64,000 bases of DNA from NCBI GenBank assembly GCA_964517435.1, contig CAZFEC010000004.1:1-64000 (forward strand), read 5' to 3'. The stretch's first letter is position 1. The number at the start of each line of letters is the position of its first letter. The notes beneath the pieces are model-generated. The model was given only the letters and a program-made list of their open reading frames with translations, searched no databases and was not told the DNA's origin. Shown here one piece after another: positions 25,818 to 32,872 of the stretch. Source of the stretch: BS150m-G50 sp964517435. GTDB taxonomy: Bacteria; CAIWAD01; BS150m-G50. The position numbers were made by a program, and so were the translations under genes.

Positions 25818-27191
25818 TCAGTCGAAGTGGAAGTACTGAGCCAGGTTGTAGTCGAATCCTTTTGGCAGATACTCGCCGGTATCATGGTGCAGATCGTATT
25901 TCAGGTTGATCTCGCGCCGGCTCAAAGCCTGGACGGCCGCCACCGCCCGTTCTATCTCCCCGACGGTGTTGTACAATCCCAGACTGAAGCGCACCAGGCC
26001 GGGCCGGTGGGTCAGATCTCCGTCGAGTATCCGCTGGGTGAAGGCCGCCACCGTTCGCTCGTTTACATCCATCACCTTGATGATGTAGGGGTGGGCGCAG
26101 AAGCAGCCGCCGCGGGTGCCGATGCCGTGCTCGAATTCCAGAACGGCGTTGACCAGCTCGTGCGGCAGATCCTCAATCATGAGTGAGATGACTCCCAGGC
26201 GGTTGGGGGGATCCCAACCGGCGGGTTGCCCGAAGATCCGCACTTCCGGTATCTGCTCCAGTTCACTCAGGAACAGCTGCGTCAACGCTTCTTCGCTCGT
26301 TTCCAGCGTGTCGAAACCGATTTCGAGTAGTGTCTTGGCCGCTTGCGCGAGGGCGATCGCACCGATGACGTTGGGGGTACCGGCCTCCAGCCGTTCCGGA
26401 GGCGGCGCCCACATTACCCGGTCTGTCGTGACCACCTCGACGCAACCGCCTCCTTCGATCAGCGGCGCCCGGGTGGTGAAGAAGTCGTGCGGGCCCACCA
26501 GCACGCCGCTGCCGTAGGGCGCGTACATCTTGTGGCCTGAGATCGAAATGAAATCGATCCCGCTGGCGGACATATCGATCGCCTTGTGGGGCGCCAGCTG
26601 TGCCGCGTCGAGGTGGAGCAGCGTATCGTAACCATGCACGATTTCAGCGATATGATCGTAGTCCGGTACCGTACCGGTGATGTTGGAAGCGCCGGTGACG
26701 GAAACCAGTTTGACGGCGGCGCCTTCCTGCGCCAACAGCCGTTCCAGGAAATCGAGATCGAAGGTGCCGTAGCTGTCCACCGGAATCCGGACCACCTCGG
26801 CGATATCACGCCAGGGCAGGTCGTTGGCGTGATGCTCAGCCTCCGTGATGACCACTTTGTCCCCGGGCAGCTCCTGGGCGTAGTGCGCCAGCATGTTGAT
26901 CGATTCGGTCGCGTTGCGGGTGAAGGCTACTATGGCATTGTCGGGAGCGCCGAGAAAGCCGCGAATGATCTCCCGCGCTTCCTCGAAAATGTGGGTGGCG
27001 AGGCGTGATTTAAAACCGGAACCGCGATGAATACTGGCATAGTGGGGAATGAACTCCTCCAGCTTCGCCTGCACCGACTTCAACGCCGGTGTCGAAGCGC
27101 CGTTGTCGAGGTAGACATACGGCACCCGGCGGCCATCGGGCAGCGTAACGGTGCTGCCGTTGCCGACCACAATACTGCTCAGATCCTGCAA
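25818..27191 (-). CDS. class V PLP aminotransferase, cysteine desulfurase / selenocysteine lyase-like
   Basis: 457 residues. The fold-type I class V pattern is clear: Y-L-D-N-G-A-S-T-P near 27, E-A-E-H-H-A-N-D-L-P-W at about 117-127, H-L-D-A-A-Q-L-A-P-H, and the Schiff-base lysine in I-S-G-H-K-M-Y-A-P-Y-G (Lys221). G-T-R-G-G-C-F-C-A-H (Cys363, Cys365) sits where SufS/CsdA carry the active cysteine, though the context differs from classical R-A-G-H-H-C-A-Q. It starts inside the hisC end (13-base overlap), so both are in one minus-strand operon. No suf genes are nearby. It could be a desulfurase, or another class V enzyme; the exact substrate is open. Confidence 0.7.
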   Translation of the reverse strand: MQDLSSIVVGNGSTVTLPDGRRVPYVYLDNGASTPALKSVQAKLEEFIPHYASIHRGSGFKSRLATHIFEEAREIIRGFLGAPDNAIVAFTRNATESINMLAHYAQELPGDKVVITEAEHHANDLPWRDIAEVVRIPVDSYGTFDLDFLERLLAQEGAAVKLVSVTGASNITGTVPDYDHIAEIVHGYDTLLHLDAAQLAPHKAIDMSASGIDFISISGHKMYAPYGSGVLVGPHDFFTTRAPLIEGGGCVEVVTTDRVMWAPPPERLEAGTPNVIGAIALAQAAKTLLEIGFDTLETSEEALTQLFLSELEQIPEVRIFGQPAGWDPPNRLGVISLMIEDLPHELVNAVLEFEHGIGTRGGCFCAHPYIIKVMDVNERTVAAFTQRILDGDLTHRPGLVRFSLGLYNTVGEIERAVAAVQALSRREINLKYDLHHDTGEYLPKGFDYNLAQYFHFD

Positions 27192-28378
27192 GATTCTTCC
27201 TGACTGTTATCCCTTTTGACTCTCTGTGCACGGGTGTGGAACCGCCGCATCTCCGCCAGCAGGCGGTCGTTCTCCTCCGGGAGACCGATGGTGATACGCA
27301 GGCACTGCGGCAGGCCGAATGCCTGCAGGGGGCGCAGAATGATTCCCTGATGCAACATGTAATCATTCAGCCGTTCCATGGCGGTTTCGTCGCGGCAGAC
27401 CAGGGTCACAAAGTTGGCGGCGCTGTCCAGAATCTCCAGATCCAGCAGGCGCAACTCCCGTGATACCCGTACTATTTCGGTGCTGTTATTGTCGAGTACG
27501 CGCCGCAGGAAGTCGGTGTCGTCCAGTGCGGCTATGGCAGCGGCTTGAGCCGGAATGCTCGGTTCGAAAGGCAACTTGACTTTCATCAGACTGGCGATCA
27601 GCGACTCCTCCGCGAAGCCGTAACCAACGCGCAGCCCGGCCAGACCGTACGCCTTGGAGAAGGTACGCAGGGTGATGACATTGTCGTAGCGGTAAAGCAA
27701 CGAATCGGAATAGTCCGGTTTGACGTCGGCGTATTCGAAGTAGGCTTCGTCCAGGATCACCAGCACATTCTCCGGTATCCGTGCGTAGAAAGTGTCGAAC
27801 TCCTCGCCACTGAACCAGGAGCCGGTCGGATTGTTGGGATTGGCCAGGTAGATGATCTTGGTGCGGGGATTGATGGCGGCGGCAATCGCCTCCAGGTCAT
27901 AGCGATAGTCGCGCAGCGGTATCTGGCGCAGCTTGACGCCACGCGAGTTGACCAGCACGTAGATGCCGATGAAGGAGCCGGCCGAGGTCAGCACCTCTTC
28001 GTCGTCGAAGAGAAAAGTCCGTATAATATTGGCCATGATCCCTTCGGATCCGCTGCCGATGATGACATTATCCGGCTCGACCTGAAAGCGTTCAGCCAGT
28101 TTGCGCCGCAGCTTGTAGCCGCCGATCTCGGGATAGCGGTGCGCCTCCGTCAACGACTCGCAGGCTGCTTTGACAGCCGCTTGCGAAGGCCCCAGCGGAT
28201 TTTCGTTGGAAGCGAGTTTGATGATATTATCGAGCCCCAGTTCCCGGCGTACTTCGTCGATCGGTTTCCCCGGTCGGTAGGGAATCAGGTCGGATATGTT
28301 CTGCGGTGTCAGCGGTCTCAGGCTTTCCCCCAGGTTACGTTTTGGCGAAAAGTTAGGGTCTGGACCGGAAAGTTCCAA
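27179..28378 (-). CDS. hisC: histidinol-phosphate aminotransferase-like
   Basis: 399 residues, typical HisC length plus about 30 at the N-terminus. A class I/II PLP enzyme: K-L-A-S-N-E-N-P-L-G-P at about 54-64, the A-N-P-N-N-P-T-G motif near 179-186, D-E-A-Y-F-E-Y with the PLP-binding Asp at 210, T-F-S-K-A-Y-G-L-A-G-L-R with Lys242 as Schiff-base residue, and the end motif L-R-I-T-I-G-L-P-E-E-N. It converts imidazole-acetol phosphate and glutamate to histidinol phosphate, and related enzymes also use aromatic amino acids. The start is a TTG behind AGGAG. A terminator-like hairpin sits only 26 bases upstream of the start, so read-through is required. It is co-transcribed with the class V enzyme. 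Confidence 0.82.
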   Translation of the reverse strand: MELSGPDPNFSPKRNLGESLRPLTPQNISDLIPYRPGKPIDEVRRELGLDNIIKLASNENPLGPSQAAVKAACESLTEAHRYPEIGGYKLRRKLAERFQVEPDNVIIGSGSEGIMANIIRTFLFDDEEVLTSAGSFIGIYVLVNSRGVKLRQIPLRDYRYDLEAIAAAINPRTKIIYLANPNNPTGSWFSGEEFDTFYARIPENVLVILDEAYFEYADVKPDYSDSLLYRYDNVITLRTFSKAYGLAGLRVGYGFAEESLIASLMKVKLPFEPSIPAQAAAIAALDDTDFLRRVLDNNSTEIVRVSRELRLLDLEILDSAANFVTLVCRDETAMERLNDYMLHQGIILRPLQAFGLPQCLRITIGLPEENDRLLAEMRRFHTRAQRVKRDNSQEESCRI

Positions 28379-28403
28379 CTCACTCCTGTGCGGCGGTGAT
28401 GAT

Positions 28404-28436
28404 AAAAAAACCCGGAAGGAGGGATCTCTTCCGGGT
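28404..28436 (-). terminator. terminator / possible attenuator in front of hisC
   Basis: On the minus strand the arm 28436-28428 pairs over 9 bp with 28418-28410 (CCCGGAAG type stem), followed directly by seven U (28410-28404). It is a canonical intrinsic terminator. The hisC start codon is at 28378 with its ribosome binding site at about 28383-28387, leaving no room for a promoter between, so hisC must be reached by read-through. Confidence 0.7.
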
Positions 28437-28650
28437 GCGGCTAATTGAAAGACGAACTCCTACACAGCCAGAGTCCATCGAAGAGGGATAGTCCTTTATG
28501 GTTCACACTGCCGCGGATGACTGGACTACTCCACCCGGGCAGCCATTACCTCCCGTGATATCCCGGTTGCACCGGACCGCTACCGCCGCGGCCGGTACCG
28601 GGGAGCGTGCCGGGGACGAACCCCGGCCGCTCCTCGTCCCGGAGTCAGGC
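28437..28650 (-). other. structured leader between the 41-residue ORF and the hisC terminator
   Basis: The 214-nt stretch has no gene. It contains a long hairpin at 28602-28633 (GGAGCG with CGCTCC, then CCGGGG with CCCCGG around an ACGAA loop) and, on the minus strand, a TAGTCC near 28530 that can pair with GGACTA near 28490; a second GGACT near 28475 offers an alternative partner. Alternative pairings next to a terminator are what a regulatory leader would show. It matches no riboswitch family I can name. Confidence 0.4.
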
Positions 28651-28776
28651 TTAAATCAGAACCAGCAGGAGTAGAAACAACAGGAACAACGGTGACGACA
28701 TGATGAGCATTGGAATGCTGACCCACTTCGTCTCGGTCCAGGCGCGCCTACGGTTTACTAACGTTGTCGCGCTCAT
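28651..28776 (-). CDS. 41-residue small membrane peptide (unannotated small ORF)
   Basis: ATG at 28776-28774, TAA at 28653-28651. A strong AGGAGG lies four to five bases before the ATG, which is the main reason to believe it. The peptide has a basic N-terminal half (V-N-R-R-R-A-W-T-E-T-K-W) and a hydrophobic C-terminal half of about 20 residues (I-P-M-L-I-M-S-S-P-L-F-L-L-F-L-L-L-L-V-L-I), so one transmembrane helix with the basic side inside. It is too short for usual ORF cut-offs. A weak -35/-10 pair (TTGGCA 28894-28889, TATGCT 28869-28864, 19-base spacer) lies upstream. It may be a real small membrane protein or a Leu-rich leader peptide of the hisC operon. Confidence 0.5.
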   Translation of the reverse strand: MSATTLVNRRRAWTETKWVSIPMLIMSSPLFLLFLLLLVLI

Positions 28777-29348
28777 GTTGCCTCCTCTCTACCGTTGCTG
28801 ATAGTGGTGAGAGTGATACCACCCTCCCCTGGCAGCTGGTCGCGTCGGCCCGTTCGTCCAGGTAGCATAGACCAAGTCCTTCTGTCGCTGCCAAACAGTT
28901 GGATTTGGCGGAAAGTGATGGCATACTGGCCTTGCATGCGGACGGTGTCGTGAGGGGAGGGTCGGTCTCTGGTTTCCTTCCTGTCCAGAAGGCCTTCCAA
29001 TTCGGAAGGATGTGTCAGGTACCCACAGTACCGGAAGCACCGTTGATCATACCATTTTGATTTTAACCGTGTGCTGAATCATACCGTACAGAAAAAATCA
29101 TTTTCGTCAGTAAAATCACTTCCAAAATATATCAAGCAAAGAGCGTGCCATATCGAATATGTAATATTATATTATTAACATAGGGAATATAAGACAACAT
29201 CTGCAAATATGCTGAAGCAGGAATCGAGGGCTATAATCGCGGAAACTGTTCAACGGTGCCAAATTCTGACCAAAGAGTGCCAGATGCTGATTGACAACTG
29301 GAAACCTCAAAAACAGTTGCAGGATCACCGGCGGGAATCTACATTTTG

Positions 29349-29457
29349 AGTTATGCTCATTCAGAATGTCTATCTTCAAAGGTACGGCGAGCATAACTTC
29401 ATAGTATTTCCCGAAATACTATTATACTGGTAGGGCAGTTTAACTGGGAAATACTAT
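29349..29457. promoter_or_regulatory. cluster of inverted repeats in an AT-rich gap upstream of trxA
   Basis: AGTTATGCTC (29349-29358) and GAGCATAACT (29389-29398) are a perfect inverted pair 30 bases apart. Directly next to it, ATAGTATTTC (29401-29410) and GAAATACTAT (29413-29422) form a near-continuous palindrome, and a third half-site GAAATACTAT follows at 29448-29457. Three copies of one 10-mer with operator-like spacing suggest a regulator binding region for the redox operon starting at 29652. The rest of the gap 28777-29651 is AT-rich with only a doubtful 46-codon frame at 29209-29349. Confidence 0.45.
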
Positions 29458-29651
29458 ATCGCTTCAGAGGGGTTGAGATAAGGCACATCCAGTGTAATCC
29501 GCTATCTACCCGGTTTTGCTTCGCTCTGATTGATACCGGGCGGCCCTCGTCCATCCTTGAAACCGCGCGAGGTGCGGAGTGATTTCACTCCGTATCGCTT
29601 CAGGTCTGCGCGTCGGCGGGCAATATCGATCGATAATAACTGGAGGGGGAA

Positions 29652-29972
29652 ATGAACGATATAACGGAAAGCACTTTCGCCGCGGAGGTACTGGAAGCCG
29701 GGCAACCGGTCCTGGTCGATTTCTGGGCGCCCTGGTGCGCTCCCTGCAAGGCAATGGCGCCCGTCCTGAAAGAAATCGCTGCCCACTTTGGCAAGCGGCT
29801 TAAAATCTGCAAACTCAACACGGATGAAAGCATGCAGATACCGGCGCAATACGGTATCCGCGGCATACCCACCCTGATCCTGTTCAAAGAGGGTGAAGTT
29901 ATGGAGAGGATTGTCGGCGTTCGCCCCCGCCAATTCCTGGAAGAAACTATAGAGCAATACCTGGAGGAATGA
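29652..29972 (+). CDS. thioredoxin with WCAPC active site
   Basis: 106 residues, the normal thioredoxin length, behind a strong GGAGGGG site. The active site is F-W-A-P-W-C-A-P-C-K (Cys29, Cys32), with Ala in place of the usual Gly, a substitution seen in many thioredoxins and expected to shift redox potential only modestly. The cis-Pro is in G-I-P-T (Pro73). It reduces protein disulfides in the cytoplasm. Its TGA overlaps the ATG of the next gene (ATGA at 29969-29972), and the operon continues with a CoA-disulfide-reductase-like enzyme and a Cys-rich MerR protein, so a thiol-stress role is likely. Confidence 0.9.
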   Translation: MNDITESTFAAEVLEAGQPVLVDFWAPWCAPCKAMAPVLKEIAAHFGKRLKICKLNTDESMQIPAQYGIRGIPTLILFKEGEVMERIVGVRPRQFLEETIEQYLEE

Positions 29973-30328
29973 TGGGGCTGTTCAGTAAACTCTTCAACAA
30001 GGGTCAGCGGCCGGAGGAACTGGACGATTCCACGATCGACGCGGCAATCGCGGCCACGCATGAAAAACCGCTGCTGCTGCAATTCTTCTCCGATACCTGT
30101 CCCCCCTGCCGGGTGATGTCCGGTGTCGTGCGCGAACTCCAGCAACAGATGCCGGATAAGATCACCGTCGCCAGGGCGAATGTCTCCTATTCGGTGGAAC
30201 ACGCCGGCCGCTTCGCCATCCAGTCGGTCCCCACGGTCCTGATCTTCCGGCAGGGCAGGATGGTGAACCGCATCACCGGCCTGTTGCCGCTGGATCAATT
30301 GAAAGCGCGCGTCCAGGCGTACGTTTAA
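29969..30328 (+). CDS. thioredoxin-like protein with CPPC active site
   Basis: 119 residues (ATG at 29969; 29972 is an equal alternative). The thioredoxin fold is shown by L-L-L-Q-F-F-S-D-T-C-P-P-C-R (Cys44, Cys47) and the cis-Pro in S-V-P-T-V (Pro88). A CPPC centre is rare for classical thioredoxin and is found in divergent thioredoxin-like proteins. The N-terminal 20 residues (L-F-S-K-L-F-N-K-G) are extra. It is coupled to the WCAPC thioredoxin gene by an ATGA overlap, so the two are likely made in equal amounts. It may be a partner in electron transfer or a dedicated reductase for a specific target. Confidence 0.8.
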   Translation: MMGLFSKLFNKGQRPEELDDSTIDAAIAATHEKPLLLQFFSDTCPPCRVMSGVVRELQQQMPDKITVARANVSYSVEHAGRFAIQSVPTVLIFRQGRMVNRITGLLPLDQLKARVQAYV

Positions 30329-30342
30329 CCTTAAGATAGCTG

Positions 30343-31680
30343 ATGTCAGGTTCTGTTTCGAAAGCTCCCGTGATCGTAATCGGCGCTTCGGCGGCGGGAA
30401 TGGCTGCGGCGGTGGCGGCCAGACGTGCCGCGCCGGAACAGGAGATCATCCTCCTGGAACGCCTGCCGTACTATGCTTTCGCCAGCTGCGGACTGCCGGA
30501 AGTCATCAGCGGGCGTTTGAACGACATCAGCCCTCTCCTCCAACGCGATCCCTCACAACTGGGTGCCCGCTATGGACTCACCGTGCTGCTGCGGCACGAA
30601 GCGGTGCGGATCCAGCCGGGTCGACGCCGGGTCACCGTTCGCAATCTGGCGCGCGGCACGGAGGAGGAATTTGAATACGCGACGCTGATCCTCGCCACCG
30701 GCGCCCGTCCCGCAGTCCCGGAGCGCGCCGGTTTCCATATCCTCCGCTATCCGCATGAGCTGGAACCATTGCTGCCGCAGCTGCGCGATGACAGTTGCTC
30801 CCGGGTGCATGTCTCGGGCGGCGGCGCGCTGGGATTGACCCTGGTGGATGCCCTGCTGCGCCTGGGCAGGGAGGTGCACCTCTACGCGCGGGATGGGCTC
30901 CTGACCGATTTCCCGCCGGAGATAACCCTGCCGTTGACGGCGCAGCTGGTGGAACGGGGAGTGATTCTGGAGCAGCGTCAACCCGCTCCCCCCGGCACGG
31001 GCGGCGAACTGACCCTGCTGGCGCACGGCATTCAACCCTATCTGCCGGCCGGCCTGCAGGTCAATCCCGGCTGGCGGCAGGGAGTGCCAGTCGATCAGCA
31101 GTGTCGCACCGAGGTGGCTTCCATTCTGGCCTGCGGCGAATGCACCCTCAGGCGGGAAGGGGGGCGGCTGACGCGCTGGACGAGCGGCGCGGCGGCGGCC
31201 AACCGCCAGGGCAAAGTTGCCGGTCGTAACGCGGTGGGAGGCAACGAACACTATCACGGTGTTCACGCCGTTCTGATCACCGTAGCCGGCTGGCAGATCG
31301 GACGGGCCGGTCTTTCCCTGCCCCGGCTCAAGCAGCTGTCGCGGCGACCGGCCACGGTCAGCGGCAGTTTCCGCCTTCGACCGGCCTGGCTAGATGAACG
31401 CGAGCTGTTTATGCGTTTGGATTTTGAACCGATTTCCGGTAAACTGCTGTCGTGCCACGCTTTTGGCCAAAGCGGAGTGCCGGAACGTATCAACCAGATG
31501 GCGGGCTGGCTGCAGGCGGGCGTGTCGCTTCACCAGTTGCACAACCTGGTCCACGCCTATCATCCGGAGTTTTCCGCCCTGACCGATCCCCTGGCCGCCC
31601 TGCTGGCGAAAGCGGACCAGGTAGCACGCCGAGGACGCGAACAGTTGACAACAGTGCCGAGGAATGGTCATGAAAGATAA
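30343..31680 (+). CDS. FAD-dependent CoA-disulfide reductase / NADH oxidase-like protein
   Basis: 445 residues. FAD-binding V-I-G-A-S-A-A-G-M at about 12-20, and A-S-C-G-L-P-E-V-I-S-G with the single redox Cys49 as in CoA-disulfide reductases and NADH oxidases. An NAD(P)-binding G-G-G-A-L-G-L is present at about 160. A C-terminal dimerisation domain follows (about 320-440), with H-A-Y-H-P-E-F-S near its end. The usual Y-A-x-G-D FAD motif reads A-C-G-E-C-T here, with Glu for Asp and two extra Cys, which is unusual. It probably reduces CoA disulfide, persulfide or a thioredoxin. It overlaps the MerR gene. Confidence 0.78.
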   Translation: MSGSVSKAPVIVIGASAAGMAAAVAARRAAPEQEIILLERLPYYAFASCGLPEVISGRLNDISPLLQRDPSQLGARYGLTVLLRHEAVRIQPGRRRVTVRNLARGTEEEFEYATLILATGARPAVPERAGFHILRYPHELEPLLPQLRDDSCSRVHVSGGGALGLTLVDALLRLGREVHLYARDGLLTDFPPEITLPLTAQLVERGVILEQRQPAPPGTGGELTLLAHGIQPYLPAGLQVNPGWRQGVPVDQQCRTEVASILACGECTLRREGGRLTRWTSGAAAANRQGKVAGRNAVGGNEHYHGVHAVLITVAGWQIGRAGLSLPRLKQLSRRPATVSGSFRLRPAWLDERELFMRLDFEPISGKLLSCHAFGQSGVPERINQMAGWLQAGVSLHQLHNLVHAYHPEFSALTDPLAALLAKADQVARRGREQLTTVPRNGHER

Positions 31681-32092
31681 ACTGCACGCCATCCAATCCG
31701 CTTCCCGCCTGACCGGAGTGCCGATCGAAGAGATCCGCGACTACGAGAAGGAGGGACTGCTGATACCCCATGTCGCGGCTTCCGGCCGGCGCTGGTTTAC
31801 CGACAACGATCTGCAGAAGATCCGCAGCATTCGGGAACTGCTCCGCCGCGGTAAAACCTTCAATGACATCCTGCGCCTGGCCGCGCTGATTCCCTGCTGG
31901 AGTTTTCCCAAATGTCACCAGCGCGACAAGATCCAGGCTGCCTGCGAGGCGAAGCAGGACTTTCTGCAGCCCTGCTGGATCCTGACCAAGGAACAGCACA
32001 ACCCGGACCAGGAATGCCGTCTCTGTGAAGTCTACCAGCGCATTGAAGACTTCGCGGACCTCAATACCCTGCTGCCGCCGAGCAGCATCTAG
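31670..32092 (+). CDS. MerR-family regulator with Cys-rich sensor domain
   Basis: 140 residues from ATG 31670, chosen over 31664 because GAGGA is better spaced. An N-terminal MerR-type winged helix is visible (L-T-G-V-P-I-E-E-I-R-D-Y-E-K-E-G-L-L-I-P, W-F-T-D-N-D-L-Q-K-I). The C-terminal half has six Cys in the pattern P-C-W-S-F-P-K-C ... A-A-C ... P-C-W ... E-C-R-L-C, followed by E-V-Y-Q. This pattern recurs in a group of MerR proteins and probably binds a metal or an Fe-S cluster. As the last gene of the thioredoxin operon it is likely the redox-sensing autoregulator, perhaps acting at the repeats at 29401-29457. Confidence 0.75.
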   Translation: MKDKLHAIQSASRLTGVPIEEIRDYEKEGLLIPHVAASGRRWFTDNDLQKIRSIRELLRRGKTFNDILRLAALIPCWSFPKCHQRDKIQAACEAKQDFLQPCWILTKEQHNPDQECRLCEVYQRIEDFADLNTLLPPSSI

Positions 32093-32102
32093 CCCGACCA
32101 CC

Positions 32103-32134
32103 CCCCCGCAACCAGCGTTGTCCCGGTGCGGGGG
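32103..32134 (+). terminator. possible terminator of the redox operon
   Basis: CCCCCGCA (32103-32110) pairs with TGCGGGGG (32127-32134) over 8 bp with a 16-nt loop, shortly after the MerR stop. There is no U tract, so it is only suggestive. Confidence 0.35.
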
Positions 32135-32138
32135 AGCG

Positions 32139-32167
32139 TTGACTTTCGCCCGCCGCCAAAGTAGGTT
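32139..32167 (+). promoter_or_regulatory. promoter of the plsY-gpsA-asnS operon
   Basis: TTGACT (32139-32144), exactly 17 bases, TAGGTT (32162-32167). The predicted start near 32174 lies about 18 nt before the plsY ATG, so the leader is very short. A good -35 box and ideal spacing support it. Confidence 0.5.
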
Positions 32168-32191
32168 ATGGTCAAACTCAAGTAGGATGAG

Positions 32192-32872
32192 ATGCTGCAG
32201 CTGACTGTACTGATAGTTATCGCTTACCTGCTCGGTTCGATTCCCACCAGCATTCTGGTGGTAAAGGGGATCAAGCGGGTGGATATCCGCGATTACGGCT
32301 CCGGTAATGCGGGCGGAACCAACGTCGGCCGGGTGCTGGGGTGGAAATGGGCCGTGCTGGTGATTCTGGTGGATGCCCTCAAAGGCTGGCTGGCGGCGGC
32401 GGTGCTGCCGCTGTTCTTTCCCGGTACGCCTCTGGCCGCCGATCCCGGCTTCAGCAGTGTGATCGCCGGTGTGGCCGCCATGCTGGGGCATGTCTTTCCC
32501 CTTTTCGCCGGTTTCCGGGGCGGGAAGGGCGTGGCCACCGCGGCCGGCATCGCCATCGGTGTCTCGCAACCGTACTGGGTGATTCTGGCCGCACTCGGTC
32601 TCTTCGGGATCGTGCTGCTGAGCACCCGCTACATGTTCCTGGCTTCGATCAGCGGTGGCATCGCCTATGCCGTTCTGATCCATTTCTTTGCGGCGGCGGA
32701 AGCCGTCAGCCTGCGTATTTTCGCCATCGCCTGCGCGCTCCTGCTGATCATCCTGCATTACCGCAACATCGGCCGCTGGCGCCGGGGGGTGGAAAACCGC
32801 ATCAGCCGCAAGTTGACCCCTGTTAGGCCTGCAATTGAGGACGAACCGCAAACAGGAGCTGAAGATGAGTGA
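32192..32872 (+). CDS. plsY: glycerol-3-phosphate acyltransferase PlsY
   Basis: 226 residues. An integral membrane enzyme moving an acyl group from acyl-phosphate to glycerol-3-phosphate, giving lysophosphatidic acid. Family motifs are visible: L-L-G-S-I-P-T-S near 10-20, G-S-G-N-A-G-G-T-N-V-G-R near 36-47, and F-R-G-G-K-G-V-A-T-A-A-G near 108-119, with five hydrophobic helices. The tail is longer than usual by about 20 residues (P-A-I-E-D-E-P-Q-T-G). It overlaps gpsA by 8 bases; gpsA makes its substrate, and the plsY-gpsA pairing is common. Confidence 0.92.
   Translation: MLQLTVLIVIAYLLGSIPTSILVVKGIKRVDIRDYGSGNAGGTNVGRVLGWKWAVLVILVDALKGWLAAAVLPLFFPGTPLAADPGFSSVIAGVAAMLGHVFPLFAGFRGGKGVATAAGIAIGVSQPYWVILAALGLFGIVLLSTRYMFLASISGGIAYAVLIHFFAAAEAVSLRIFAIACALLLIILHYRNIGRWRRGVENRISRKLTPVRPAIEDEPQTGAEDE

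Noticed and set aside
28500..28560. T-box-like motif in the hisC leader (GGGTGGA ... CCGCGG on the minus strand)
   Set aside because: The T-box consensus needs these two pieces next to each other; here 13 extra bases separate them and no specifier stem was recognised.
28600..28635. tRNA T-arm-like sequence (CCGGGGTTCGTCCCCGG on the minus strand)
   Set aside because: The rest of a cloverleaf is absent; it is simply the loop end of a long hairpin. No tRNA, rRNA, tmRNA or CRISPR array was seen in the window.
29209..29349. 46-codon plus-strand frame (M-L-K-Q-E-S-R-A-I-I-A-E-T-V)
   Set aside because: Helical composition is protein-like, but there is no ribosome binding site and the stop lies at the edge of an inverted repeat. 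Kept only as a doubtful frame.
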